A DNA stretch of 64,000 nucleotides from Gammaproteobacteria bacterium (GCA_022600955.1 JAHZJK010000031.1:248001-312000); one strand, 5' to 3'. Shown: positions 52,296 through 61,330, counted from the first letter of the stretch. Notes: generated by a model from the sequence alone, not told the origin. Translations and numbers: made by a program.

Positions 52296-53117
52296 TTAGC
52301 GATCCCGGACAGTTACTCTACGAGCGACGACGCCAACGCCCGCAATCAACATCAGGCTGAGCAATAACAACAGATCGAATGAACCGCCGCCTCCGCCAGT
52401 CGCAGGCGGTGGTGTACCGCCGCCGCCAGCATTGATGAGAGTGTTGGGAGCGGGGTTCAGACCAGCGGCGCTATTGACCGTCGTGTCAGTGACAATGACG
52501 GCACTGACAATGATGAACTGCGTGTCGTCAGGAATCACTGCATTGTTGAAATCAGTACTAGTGAAATTCTGCAGCGGCATTTCATTCAGCGGCGGATTAA
52601 ACGCGAAGCGAGGCAATGCTGCGATCGCGTCGACGACGTCCATTCCGTTTCCGGTCACCTCACCAAATACCGTGAATCCGCCATTTTGCGGGTCCAGTGA
52701 TGCGCTGTTATCCGCCAGGTTAATGAACCACTGGTTGGTCGCACTATTCGGGTCGCCGCTGATCTTGGCCATGGCTATCGTGCCGCGGAGATTCGAGTAG
52801 GTGGGTTCGTTGGTCACAGCGGGGTCCGCCGGGATGTCGACAACAGGGTTAGTCGCGGTGCCGTCATATGCGAAGCCACCGCCCTGAATGATGAATCCGG
52901 GTACTGAGCGATGTACGATGGAGTCTGAATAAGCACCATTATTCACATAATTCAAGAAGTTAGTGACGGAAGCTGGAGTGGTTTCGTCATAGAGATTGAC
53001 CTGGAAATTGCCAAGCGAAGTTTGAAACTCAATGATTGTGGCGTTGCTCGGCGTTGCGGTGAGCAATGCGACGAACAAGATGCTGGCAGTACAAGTGCGC
53101 TTTACTAGCTGAAGCAT
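52296..53117 (-). CDS. exported cyclophilin-type peptidyl-prolyl isomerase with GlyGly-CTERM tail
   Basis: Protein of 273 residues. A signal peptide ends near residue 26 (SNA/TI). The cyclophilin domain covers about residues 27-205 with HRSVPGFIIQGGGF, TIAMAKISGDPNSATNQWFI and FTVFGEVTGNGMDVVDAI. After a Pro/Gly linker the last 33 residues are GGGGGSFDLLLLLSLMLIAG and a basic end (ARRVTVRDR). This is the GlyGly-CTERM signal, which rhombosortase cleaves for surface attachment or release. The protein should thus reach the outer surface. An isomerase at the surface is plausible but untested. Confidence 0.88.
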   Translation of the reverse strand: MLQLVKRTCTASILFVALLTATPSNATIIEFQTSLGNFQVNLYDETTPASVTNFLNYVNNGAYSDSIVHRSVPGFIIQGGGFAYDGTATNPVVDIPADPAVTNEPTYSNLRGTIAMAKISGDPNSATNQWFINLADNSASLDPQNGGFTVFGEVTGNGMDVVDAIAALPRFAFNPPLNEMPLQNFTSTDFNNAVIPDDTQFIIVSAVIVTDTTVNSAAGLNPAPNTLINAGGGGTPPPATGGGGGSFDLLLLLSLMLIAGVGVVARRVTVRDR

Positions 53118-53212
53118 GGTGAATCCTTGTGGCAGTTGATGCGGTGCTTAATCGGTCGGCAAATTTTATAGACCCTGCGGCAGAAGGAAAGTTAAATTTT
53201 CCGCGATTTACC

Positions 53213-53713
53213 TTAATCGGCGGCTTCATAGCGTATCGACAGCACTTCGAGGGTCGTGGTTCTCTCACCGGTCCGGACTGTTACCTCGTCACCAACCTGC
53301 TTCTTGAGCAACGCTCGGGCAAGAGGCGAGTCCATGCTGATCGACGCCGATTTGGAGTCAGCCTCATCCGGGCCGACGATCCGATAGCGCTTTCTTGTTT
53401 CGGATTCGTCACAAACTTCGACAAATGCGCCAAAGAAGACTGCATCCCCCTTAGGTACTTCTCGCACGATGTTCAAATCGGGCAGGCGCTTTTGTAGATA
53501 GCGGATGCGGCGGTCAAGTCCGCCAAGTTCCTTCTTGCGATAGATGTACTCGGCGTTCTCCGAGCGATCACCTTCGGCCGCAGCAGCAGCGAGTGCTTTC
53601 ACGACATCGCGCCGACGAATCCAGATGTCTTTTAACTCATCTTGCAGGGCAGAGAAGCCGGCCGGCGTGATATACGCAGACGACTTAGGAGTTGGTGGAC
53701 GCCATCGACCCAT
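53213..53713 (-). CDS. greB: transcription elongation factor GreB
   Basis: Protein of 166 residues that enters the RNA polymerase secondary channel and rescues backtracked complexes. The start is the ATG at 53713, giving MGRWRPPTPKSSAYITPAGF; the longer frame to 53866 is rejected. The coiled coil carries the acidic tip GDRSENAEYIYRKKEL, followed by the C-terminal FKBP-like domain with RYRIVGPDEADSKSASISMD and DSPLARALLKKQVGDEV. The length and the basic N-terminus fit GreB better than GreA. Confidence 0.94.
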   Translation of the reverse strand: MGRWRPPTPKSSAYITPAGFSALQDELKDIWIRRRDVVKALAAAAAEGDRSENAEYIYRKKELGGLDRRIRYLQKRLPDLNIVREVPKGDAVFFGAFVEVCDESETRKRYRIVGPDEADSKSASISMDSPLARALLKKQVGDEVTVRTGERTTTLEVLSIRYEAAD

Positions 53714-53768
53714 GTGTTTTCTCAATCTACAACGAGAACGTCTATTGTATGTGTCGTGGGCAGAATCG

Positions 53769-54248
53769 CTAGGCTTCCTTGCGTGTACCGAGGAGATCGT
53801 CCATCCAGAATTCGACGACAGCGAAATTAAAGCGTGCATCTTCGTGGTGAACGAAGTGCAGGGCACGTTTTTTCCGAAACCATGCGAAGCGTTCCAACGG
53901 TGTTCTTCTCAGGTGGTAGTGTTTGTGCAAATAGATGTGCCAGCGGAACGTCGCAAATACGCCAACCAGGTGGGCGGTCATGACCAGCGGTCCGAACAAT
54001 ACCCAGGTAAGAACGGCAATTGCGGCGATCGGGATGCCGTAGTAGTTAAGAGCATGCGATTCCAGGTCCTCGAAAGTCTCTGTCCGCAGATTGTTCTTGT
54101 TGTAGAGTCCGTGGTGTCCTATTGCATGCGCTTTAAAAACCCGCACGATGCGATTTCGGTGCCCATAGTCTTTGTGCAGAATCGTTTGCACGAATGCCAT
54201 AAGGTAATAGGACAATACTGCTACAGTCAGGAATATCAGGATGTTCAT
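53769..54248 (-). CDS. fatty-acid hydroxylase/sterol-desaturase-like membrane protein
   Basis: Small membrane protein of 159 residues, ATG 54248 with GGAGATCCC before it; the upstream frame overlaps the divergent gene and is rejected. It has two to three membrane segments and the His-box pattern of non-heme di-iron hydroxylases: HKDYGH and HAIGHH, HIYLHKHYH, and HFVHHEDARFNF. This is shorter than most members but all His clusters are present. It probably hydroxylates a lipid or carotenoid-like substrate. It is divergent from the glutaredoxin-like gene. Confidence 0.78.
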   Translation of the reverse strand: MNILIFLTVAVLSYYLMAFVQTILHKDYGHRNRIVRVFKAHAIGHHGLYNKNNLRTETFEDLESHALNYYGIPIAAIAVLTWVLFGPLVMTAHLVGVFATFRWHIYLHKHYHLRRTPLERFAWFRKKRALHFVHHEDARFNFAVVEFWMDDLLGTRKEA

Positions 54249-54380
54249 GGGATCTCCGGGTATGCAAATATTCAACCTGGAGCTTCTTCGCTGTTGGCTG
54301 CTGTTTCCTGCCGGATGGCTGATGCTTCGCCGATGATGGTCTGATGCCTGTCTAAAGTACTGATTGTGTGAGGAGAAACT

Positions 54381-54923
54381 ATGAACGTCGATCAAAGAAA
54401 CAAGCTCGTTTCGGTACTGCGCGCGGCTGGCCCTGCGCACCACCAGGCTTATATCGAGACCGATGGAGTGGATCCGGATTGGCCGGTTTGGTATGCCGGT
54501 TACCTGCAGGAACCGATTGCCGAACAGGTGGGCTTGTCTTTTACGAAAAGTCAGCTCGTGTACTGTCTGATGAACGCAGACTTGGAGTATCAGGCGAGAG
54601 GCCCGGACAGCGATTGGCCGGAATTTTATGCGGACGAGATCATGGAGCATTGCGCTCCCTCTGCAACGGCGGTCACAGACCAACTCGCACTCTATTATTT
54701 TGATGGTTGCCCGTTCTGCGCCATGGTGAGGTCAGCGATAGACCGACTCGGTATTAGTGTGGAGCTCCGAAGTATCTTCGACGATCCAAATCACCGTGAC
54801 GACCTGCTTGAGGCGCGTGGTCGTGCAACTGTGCCTGTGTTGCGCATATCGTCTCCCGGAGGAGAAGAGCGCTGGATGCCCGAGTCCCGGGATATCATTG
54901 ATTATCTTGAAAGTCTGAACTAG
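54381..54923 (+). CDS. glutaredoxin with unrecognised N-terminal domain
   Basis: Protein of 180 residues. The C-terminal 80 residues are a glutaredoxin with active site CPFC at 110-113 and TVPVLRIS as the cis-Pro region. The first 95 residues form a separate domain I do not recognise. Within it, DPDWPVWYAGYL near residue 31 and DSDWPEFYADEI near residue 76 look like a repeated DWPxxYA unit. A role in redox repair or sensing is suggested by the fusion. It is divergent from the fatty-acid hydroxylase-like gene. Confidence 0.85.
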   Translation: MNVDQRNKLVSVLRAAGPAHHQAYIETDGVDPDWPVWYAGYLQEPIAEQVGLSFTKSQLVYCLMNADLEYQARGPDSDWPEFYADEIMEHCAPSATAVTDQLALYYFDGCPFCAMVRSAIDRLGISVELRSIFDDPNHRDDLLEARGRATVPVLRISSPGGEERWMPESRDIIDYLESLN

Positions 54924-54941
54924 TTTCGGGCTGGAGATGCG

Positions 54942-55736
54942 CTAATCAGGGTGGACCTCTACGATCGCGCCTCGACTAATGGTCTCGTGCACCATGGTTT
55001 TCAATGCGATGCCGGCTCTACCTTCGTTGCTTTTGAGAACCGTTCGAATTATGTCCGTGTCGCGCGGCAGCATACCCTGGCTCAACGCAACCATGATGCA
55101 ACGGCGGGTGTCGTCATACACCTGGCACGGTAGCGACCCGAGGGTTACATTCTTGCCGACCCAGTTGTTTTCAACAAACCCTGTCTCACTGGTTTCGACC
55201 AGGAAGTTTGGGCGGAAACGCGCTTTGTGAATTTTCGATTCCGGTAGCAATTGCTGAAATTGCAGCAAAGTTGCTGATGTCAGCAATTGTAGTGGTGCGC
55301 AATCGAAGAAGGCCTCTGTGTCCGGTTCGTACAGGAATGGCTCCCCTTGACCCTCGGTAATCGCGCTTGGAAATTCGTGCTGTATCTTCCCGGTTTCGTT
55401 TGCTGATTGGGTGATAACCTGTCGCCCGAGGAGATCGGAAAGGGCGCCCGCGACTTCGATAGTGCCCGCCGGGTATTCGCGACCGTCCGGCAGACCAATC
55501 ATGACGCTGCTGCCACTCGTCCACGCGCGGCAGTGAAGCAGATCGTTATGGCGTTTCGCACTTAAAGAAACGCCAGACTTCGCGTCGATAACTGCCCAGT
55601 GCCGGTCGCCGGCAATACCCCCAGGGCCAGCATGAGCCTGCTCCAACTGCTCACCCTGCATTGACTTGACCGGGTATCGCCAGATTTCCAACAGTTCCAT
55701 TACGGATGTCTGTGCCGTAGCAGCCCTGCTAGTCAC
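54942..55736 (-). CDS. MOSC domain protein
   Basis: Protein of 264 residues with an N-terminal MOSC beta-barrel (LLEIWRYPVKSMQGEQL) and the C-terminal MOSC domain with FRPNFLVET and the conserved Cys in DDTRRCIMVALSQG that marks molybdenum-cofactor sulfurase-like or mARC-type proteins. The GTG at 55736 has GAGGTGAT upstream and overlaps the amidohydrolase stop; an ATG at 55700 is the alternative. It probably handles oxidised or N-hydroxylated compounds using molybdenum cofactor. It is coupled to the amidohydrolase and cupin genes upstream. Confidence 0.87.
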   Translation of the reverse strand: MTSRAATAQTSVMELLEIWRYPVKSMQGEQLEQAHAGPGGIAGDRHWAVIDAKSGVSLSAKRHNDLLHCRAWTSGSSVMIGLPDGREYPAGTIEVAGALSDLLGRQVITQSANETGKIQHEFPSAITEGQGEPFLYEPDTEAFFDCAPLQLLTSATLLQFQQLLPESKIHKARFRPNFLVETSETGFVENNWVGKNVTLGSLPCQVYDDTRRCIMVALSQGMLPRDTDIIRTVLKSNEGRAGIALKTMVHETISRGAIVEVHPD

Positions 55737-57003
55737 GCCTGATCACCTCACCGTCCTTCATCACAAACGTAACCTGTTCCATGACATTGATATCGTCAAG
55801 CGGGTTCCCTTCAACGGCAATGATGTCGGCTAATCTGCCTGGTTGGAGTTCTGCCCGGTCAGTTACGCCAAGCAATTCAGCGGCGTTTATTGTCGCCGTT
55901 TGCAATGCATGCAAAGGCGTCATTCCACGGCGAACCATCGCGTAAAATTCTTTACCAACTTCGTCATGGCGTAACACGCCGGAGTCAGTGCCCAGTGCGA
56001 TATTGACGCCGGAATCGACCGCCATCCGGAAGCTCTTCTCTACAAACGGGGCAAGATAGTCGCTCTTGTCGATAGTATCTTGCGGCGTGTTTTCGGGTAG
56101 CGGGATATCTGAAAGATACAATGTAGGAACGTAGTAAGTGCCGCGCTTTTTCATTTCCTTAATGATTTCCGGCGTCAACATGGAGCCGTGGTCAATTGAT
56201 GCGACACCTGCTTTCACTGCCGCCATGATTCCTTCGCTGCCATGTGCATGCGCCATTACTCGCAAGCCGTGTCGCGACGCCTCCTCGACGATTGTCCGCA
56301 ACTCCAGGTCAGAATACTGTTGGGCACCTGGTTGTTTGCCCGCCGAAAAAACACCGCTGGTCGCACAAACCTTGATGACCTTCACGCCGTGTTTCGCCTG
56401 ATAACGAATGGCCCGTAGAATTTCGTCGACGCCGTTCGCGATGCCTTCGTTTGGTCCCAACTCCATGATGCCGGGCGCGAACCCCGTGACGTCACAGTGA
56501 CCGCCAGTTATCGACAAATAGTGGCCTGCCGGGTAAATCCGTGGGCCAGTGATGCGACCGGAATCCACCGCGCGCATTAACGCGACGTCGGGGAAGCCCG
56601 GCCACGCACCTGCATCCCGCACCGTCGTAAAGCCGGCATTGAGTGTCTGTTGCCCAAATTTCACACCGTACAAGGCCCAGTCAGCTGGAGTTTCTTTCAC
56701 GGCGGCAGTGGTCCAGTGGTCGCCTGTGAAAAAATCGAGCGTCAGGTGGGTGTGCATGTCGAACAGTCCGGGCAGGAGTGTTTTGTCACCGAGATCGATT
56801 GATTCAGAACTCGCCGGCAGGACCGCCGGGTTAACGCTGACAATCCTGTTGCCCTCAACAACAATTGACGCAGGGCTAACAAGCTCACCGGTCCTGACGT
56901 CAATCATGCGGTCGGCCCGGATTACGGTCGTTTCCGCGTATGAGTGGCTGGCTGCGATGATGCAGACCAGGATAAGGCCTCTAATTGTGCTCAGATTGGT
57001 CAC
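55729..57003 (-). CDS. exported amidohydrolase (imidazolonepropionase-like)
   Basis: Metal-dependent hydrolase of 424 residues. GTG 57003 follows AAAGGAG with good spacing and starts a signal peptide ending HSYA/ET; the longer frame to 57111 overlaps the cupin gene and is rejected. Metal and active-site elements are LPGLFDMHTHL, VIKVCATSG, MAHAHGSEGI, ASIDHGSML and ALGTDSGV, as in the imidazolonepropionase-like/Xaa-Pro dipeptidase-type family. The substrate is unknown. It lies two bases after the cupin gene and is followed by the MOSC gene. Confidence 0.88.
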   Translation of the reverse strand: MTNLSTIRGLILVCIIAASHSYAETTVIRADRMIDVRTGELVSPASIVVEGNRIVSVNPAVLPASSESIDLGDKTLLPGLFDMHTHLTLDFFTGDHWTTAAVKETPADWALYGVKFGQQTLNAGFTTVRDAGAWPGFPDVALMRAVDSGRITGPRIYPAGHYLSITGGHCDVTGFAPGIMELGPNEGIANGVDEILRAIRYQAKHGVKVIKVCATSGVFSAGKQPGAQQYSDLELRTIVEEASRHGLRVMAHAHGSEGIMAAVKAGVASIDHGSMLTPEIIKEMKKRGTYYVPTLYLSDIPLPENTPQDTIDKSDYLAPFVEKSFRMAVDSGVNIALGTDSGVLRHDEVGKEFYAMVRRGMTPLHALQTATINAAELLGVTDRAELQPGRLADIIAVEGNPLDDINVMEQVTFVMKDGEVIRRD

Positions 57004-57005
57004 TG

Positions 57006-57680
57006 TTACTCCTTTGTCGAGGTCGGCAGGTGGCCGGTTTTCAGAAACAGCAACGCGCCTTCGTTGCCCGTAAACGCATTGTGTGTGCTCTGATCGGGCA
57101 GGCGCAGCCAAGTGCCGGCCGGATAGTCGCCATTCTCGTCCGAGAAACGGCCCGCCATAACAAACACTTCTTCCCCGCCATGATGTGTGTGTTCTCTAAA
57201 CGACGTGTTGGGTGCCCATCGGATCAACACTACGTTCTCGCTCTGGAATTGGTGCAGCAGCATTACGTCGAGACCCGGTGCATAGTCCGGAGTCCAGTCT
57301 GCGCTATGCGTATTGACGATGACCGGGGTTGTGTCCGCTTCGTCAAACTGGTGCAGCTTGACCAGGATAAGGCATCCCTGGCGACCGACTCGTGGCGAGT
57401 GGCTCGTGCCGATAGGATTGCGCACATAGGTGCCGGCCGGGTAGAGATGATGTTCGTCACCAAACTCACCTTCCAGGACCAGAAACTCTTCGCCGCCGTC
57501 ATGGACATGCGGTGAAAACGTACTGTCAGGTGCGTAACGCACGAGCGAGGTCGCGCGCGCCACTTCCTCGCCGATTCGATCGAGCATCATGCGTTCGACA
57601 CCCGGCACAGGTGAGGCCACCCACCGGTAATCGTCGGGGCGAATGACTGCGGGTTTTGAAAAGTCTGCGTTCAGGCGCAT
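57006..57680 (-). CDS. double-cupin protein, ChrR-like
   Basis: Protein of 224 residues from the ATG at 57680. Two cupin units each have a metal-binding pattern: HVHDGGEEFLVLEGEF and HTHHGGEEVFVMAGRF, each followed by a YPAGT segment and a distal His. They match the ChrR-type cupin, but the N-terminal zinc anti-sigma domain of ChrR is absent, so this is likely an enzyme or sensor on its own. It is divergent from the YkvI-like gene and first in the cupin-amidohydrolase-MOSC run. Confidence 0.85.
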   Translation of the reverse strand: MRLNADFSKPAVIRPDDYRWVASPVPGVERMMLDRIGEEVARATSLVRYAPDSTFSPHVHDGGEEFLVLEGEFGDEHHLYPAGTYVRNPIGTSHSPRVGRQGCLILVKLHQFDEADTTPVIVNTHSADWTPDYAPGLDVMLLHQFQSENVVLIRWAPNTSFREHTHHGGEEVFVMAGRFSDENGDYPAGTWLRLPDQSTHNAFTGNEGALLFLKTGHLPTSTKE

Positions 57681-57778
57681 AGGACTGAACCGTAACACCC
57701 GATTCCCAAAAAGTCTTATCTCGAATCTGCTAACTTCGGGCATTCGAATTGCGAACAAAAACAAAAAAGAGGGCGCTA

Positions 57779-58870
57779 ATGCTATCTGTCTTTAAACGAC
57801 TGATCATGCCGGGTCTCGTGTTTCAGTCGATCGGAATTGCGGGTGGTTATGGCACTGGCCGTGAGCTCGTCGAGTTTTTTCTTCAATACGGGCCAGTTGG
57901 CGGCTTGCTCGGGATCGTAATACCCGCGACTCTGGTCATTAGTTTTGGGTGTGCGATCTCATTTGAACTGACACGCATGAGTCAAAGCTACGACTACCGG
58001 AAGTTCCTGAAGGAGTTACTGGGCCGTGGCTGGTTTCTCTATGAGATCGCTTACCTGTTCACAGTATTGCTGGTGGTCGCAGTCGTCACAGCGGCGATCG
58101 GGACTCTCGTGACCGAAACCTTTGGGATTCCGGCAAACGCGGGTTCGATCGCATTGCTGCTGGCGGTTGCCTTTCTCGTATTCAAAGGGACCGAGGTAAT
58201 CGAAGGCGTCATGTCCGTCTGGTCGCTGGTGCTATATGGAGTATATGGCTCAATTTTTGTTGCGAGCATGTACGCGTTCGGCAGTACGCTGGGGGATAGT
58301 TTCGCTCTCCCGGCAGAGAATGACGGCTGGTTTTTCTCGGGTGTGCGTTACGCCGGCCTGATGTTATCCCTGATACCCGCCATTCTGTTTGCAACAACGC
58401 ACATTAAAACACGCCGCGACGCAGTTTTAGCGGGCATGTTGACCGGGCCGCTTTACCTGATTCCTGCCGTATTGTTTTTTCTTGCGTTAGTGCCACATTA
58501 CCCGTTGATCCTTGAGCGCCCGGTGCCCGTGAACTATGTTCTGGAACTACTCGATCTGCGATGGCTGCAGATGGCGTTTGTGGTCATGTTGATCGGGACG
58601 TTCGTCGAAACAGGCAGCGGCATGATCCACGCCGTGAACGAGCGGATAGCGGGTACACTCGAAGCCGTTGGCAAGGAGCATTCGCCCAGAAACAGAGCGT
58701 TCGTCGCACTGCTGCTACTGATTGCAGCGTTCATGATCTCAAGCTTCGGGATGATTGAACTGATCGGCAGGGGCTATGGTGCGTTGTCCTGGGCTTACCT
58801 GATAATCCTGGTCGTGCCGCTATTCACAGTTGGCATTTGGAAGGTCGTGAAGGGAGTAGAAAAAGCATGA
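57779..58870 (+). CDS. YkvI-like membrane transport protein
   Basis: Integral membrane protein of 363 residues with about ten transmembrane segments. The start ATG at 57779 has AGAGGG upstream. The first segment, MPGLVFQSIGIAGGYGTGRE, has the broken-helix Gly motif of the LeuT/APC superfamily, in line with the uncharacterised YkvI family. It would be an ion-coupled carrier for an amino acid or other small solute. The stop overlaps the next gene by four bases (ATGA). It is divergent from the cupin gene. Confidence 0.8.
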   Translation: MLSVFKRLIMPGLVFQSIGIAGGYGTGRELVEFFLQYGPVGGLLGIVIPATLVISFGCAISFELTRMSQSYDYRKFLKELLGRGWFLYEIAYLFTVLLVVAVVTAAIGTLVTETFGIPANAGSIALLLAVAFLVFKGTEVIEGVMSVWSLVLYGVYGSIFVASMYAFGSTLGDSFALPAENDGWFFSGVRYAGLMLSLIPAILFATTHIKTRRDAVLAGMLTGPLYLIPAVLFFLALVPHYPLILERPVPVNYVLELLDLRWLQMAFVVMLIGTFVETGSGMIHAVNERIAGTLEAVGKEHSPRNRAFVALLLLIAAFMISSFGMIELIGRGYGALSWAYLIILVVPLFTVGIWKVVKGVEKA

Positions 58871-59706
58871 AGTTGCCTCGCCTGAGAACCATCTTACTAG
58901 TACCAGTCGTATTGTTCGCATTGTTTTACCTCACGATGCTGGTTGTGGTGTTGCTGGACGACAGAGTAGCGGAACCGCTTGACGATTCGGAGATCGATCC
59001 GATAACTGTCGCAATCTTCGGTGGCAGCGGTACAGCTGGAGACGGCATATTGAAAGCTGCGCTCGCAAGTTCCGATATCGAGAAAATACATGTCGTAACA
59101 CGACGGTTAACACCACGGATGGAGCAAGGTATTGCCGACGGCAAACTCGAGGTCTCCGTACATATGGACTATCTCGACTATTCGGCTGTCATCAATGAGC
59201 TAGTAGATGTCGATGCTGTCTATTGGGCACTGGGGATCAGCTCTCTCGGTGTCGACGAAGAGACTTACGGGATGATCCACGTCGACTTCCCGGTGCAGTT
59301 TGTAACGGCGTGGCAAAGCGTTAGCAAGAAGCCTGAATACTCATTTCACTACGTAAGCTCAAGCGATATTTCGGAAGAATCGAGCGCAATGTGGGCGCGG
59401 GAAAAAGTCCGCGCGGAGAACGCCCTGTTCAAGCTCGCGGAGGGGTCGAATCTGCGCGTTATCGCGTATCGTCCGGATTACATCGGTCCAACTTCGGAAG
59501 AAGCTCACATCGGGCAGGACCTTTTGTACTGGTTCTTTGCACCGGTCAAGTCCGCGGTTCGCGCGACGAAGATCGGTCAGGCCATGATCGAAGTGAGTTT
59601 CAGGCCGGTCGAGTTCAAGAACGGCGACAAGCTGTACACGGGCAAGACCATCAGATATAGCGAAGCGTATGAGGCGCGCCAAGCGCAGAATCACGAAGAC
59701 AAATGA
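58867..59706 (+). CDS. membrane-anchored Rossmann-fold oxidoreductase-like protein
   Basis: Protein of 279 residues. One transmembrane helix in residues 8-35 is followed by a Rossmann domain starting TVAIFGGSGTAGDGILKAAL, similar to NAD(P)-binding HTATIP2-like proteins. The dinucleotide motif GGSGTAG is intact, and the catalytic-type segment SFHYVSSSDIS is present. The helix orientation is not clear; the domain would be cytoplasmic if the N-terminus is out. It is coupled by ATGA to the YkvI-like carrier. No substrate is evident. Confidence 0.75.
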   Translation: MKLPRLRTILLVPVVLFALFYLTMLVVVLLDDRVAEPLDDSEIDPITVAIFGGSGTAGDGILKAALASSDIEKIHVVTRRLTPRMEQGIADGKLEVSVHMDYLDYSAVINELVDVDAVYWALGISSLGVDEETYGMIHVDFPVQFVTAWQSVSKKPEYSFHYVSSSDISEESSAMWAREKVRAENALFKLAEGSNLRVIAYRPDYIGPTSEEAHIGQDLLYWFFAPVKSAVRATKIGQAMIEVSFRPVEFKNGDKLYTGKTIRYSEAYEARQAQNHEDK

Positions 59707-59718
59707 TAAGCGCAAATG

Positions 59719-60570
59719 CTATGGACGCCGGGGTTTAGCTCGTATTGCAATTACGGTGTTGTCGTATCCAGTCGGTATCAGCGCTAGACCTAATGCCAGT
59801 GAGTAACCGTGATTGGCACTGCTTACACCTTCACCTTCAAGAATCTCGATTTCTTCTTCACTGCGGTATCGGATCAGCGGCCCGCCGACCGGCGTAACTT
59901 GCAGGGTCCCGTCTTTTTCAAATTCAATGCCGTCGATATCTGCGAGAAGTGGCGGGCCCACTGTTTCAACAGAGTTGTCTTGCAGATCGACCCGCCAGAG
60001 CCTGGCGCCACCGACATAAAGCCCACTTCCAAACAGTTCGATACCGTTCGCGTTCTCAAAGTTAAAGTGTTCGCTTACTGCTGACATCTCACCACTGGGG
60101 CTGCGCCGGACGACCTCGTGTCTGGCGGAGTCGGTAACGTAGATCGTATTGTCTGCTGCGACGGCTACGTCATTGGCGACAGTTGTGCCCATTTCGATAG
60201 TGGTTTGAAGCTTAAAGCCAGGCCAATCAAAAACTTTTATGCGGTTGTTGTCGACAACGTACAGGCGATCACCGGACATTGTCATCCCCAACGGTGAGTC
60301 GAGCTTATCCACGATGCGCCAGTTGAGTACCTGGCCATCGCCATCCAGTAGTGTCAGGAAGCCACTTCCTGATTTACTGAAGCCACAGACGTTTGACACC
60401 AACAGCGATTCGTCCGGCAACGGAAGCACTGTTTCCGGTTCGCAGTAGTGGCCGGCGGAGACCCAGGCGATGTCGGCTTCCACAGCGAATGAGTAGTCGC
60501 AGGCCAGCAAGGCGAACGGACACAGGCATTGCGTAAGCCGGCCTTGAAATCGATTTGAATCGTTGCGCAT
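59719..60570 (-). CDS. exported NHL/SMP-30-like beta-propeller protein
   Basis: Protein of 283 residues from the ATG at 60570 (AGGAG upstream); the longer frame to 60717 overlaps the next gene's start and is rejected. The N-terminus is hydrophobic enough to be a signal or membrane segment but is not a clean signal peptide. The body consists of beta-propeller repeats: SPLGMTMSGDRLYVVDNNRI, ANDVAVAADNTIYVTDSARH, ANGIELFGSGLYVGG and IDGIEFEKDGTLQVTPVGG. It resembles SMP-30/NHL lactonase-like proteins. The function is unknown. It converges on the Rossmann gene. Confidence 0.72.
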   Translation of the reverse strand: MRNDSNRFQGRLTQCLCPFALLACDYSFAVEADIAWVSAGHYCEPETVLPLPDESLLVSNVCGFSKSGSGFLTLLDGDGQVLNWRIVDKLDSPLGMTMSGDRLYVVDNNRIKVFDWPGFKLQTTIEMGTTVANDVAVAADNTIYVTDSARHEVVRRSPSGEMSAVSEHFNFENANGIELFGSGLYVGGARLWRVDLQDNSVETVGPPLLADIDGIEFEKDGTLQVTPVGGPLIRYRSEEEIEILEGEGVSSANHGYSLALGLALIPTGYDNTVIAIRAKPRRP

Positions 60571-60706
60571 GAATTCGAGCTCCTGGCACCCACTGAGGGT
60601 GTAAGACGACTGCATCAGTGTCAATAGTCTAGGTGAAAGTACCGATGCCGTGGAGGCGCAACAGTCGTAGCATACTATCAGGCACTGCAAATTAAGGAGA
60701 CGAATC

Positions 60707-61330
60707 ATGCGCCGCATTTTTCCACACCTTGGGTTGGCGATGTTGCTGTGTGGTTTGATCGGCGCTTGCGCACCCCAGACCAGTGTAGTGAAACTCTATG
60801 AGGATCCGGAGCAAGCATCCCGGACCTACAATCGCCTGTTGATTGTCGATATCGCTGCGGATTCAGCCCAGCAACAAATGTTCGAGAGCGAAATCGTCGC
60901 GCGTCTCAAGCAGGATGGGGTAGATGCAATTCCTGCGTACACAATGCTCGACACCAGCAATGGTGTTACCCAGGAGGACATCAATACGGCGGGCGAGCAG
61001 GTGCGTGCGGATGCCATATTGGTGTCCCACATTGCCAGCCTGGATACGCAAGTGGATATAATCGAAGGCCGCCAGGTCCTCGAGTCAACTTGCCGCCGTG
61101 GCGACCCAGTCGACTACTTCCTGTATGACCACGAGATCATCGCAGAACCGGATTCAGTCAAGATTGCGCACACGGTTGCGGTAATCAGCCACCTGTACGA
61201 CGGATCCAGTCACAAACGCGTCTGGTCTATTCAGTCCACCTGCTTTGAAAAAGCGAGTTTGTCAGCGGCGTTGATCGAGGAGGCCACAGCAATCGCCCGT
61301 CAGTTGCGTATTGACGAGCTGATTGAATAA
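60707..61330 (+). CDS. lipoprotein of unknown function
   Basis: Protein of 207 residues. The ATG at 60707 has AAGGAGA upstream. The signal peptide ends with lipobox LIGAC (Cys 21). The mature part has an alpha/beta character (RTYNRLLIVDIAADSAQQQM, ADAILVSHIASLDTQVD), like the DUF4136/TolB-type small envelope lipoproteins, but I do not assign it to a family. Two Cys (STCRRGD and QSTCFEK) may form a disulfide. Confidence 0.8.
   Translation: MRRIFPHLGLAMLLCGLIGACAPQTSVVKLYEDPEQASRTYNRLLIVDIAADSAQQQMFESEIVARLKQDGVDAIPAYTMLDTSNGVTQEDINTAGEQVRADAILVSHIASLDTQVDIIEGRQVLESTCRRGDPVDYFLYDHEIIAEPDSVKIAHTVAVISHLYDGSSHKRVWSIQSTCFEKASLSAALIEEATAIARQLRIDELIE

Noticed and set aside
53185-53205. Possible hairpin (GGAAA...TTTCC) between the cyclophilin and greB genes
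   Set aside because: The stem is only five base pairs, without a T tract in the right place for either strand.
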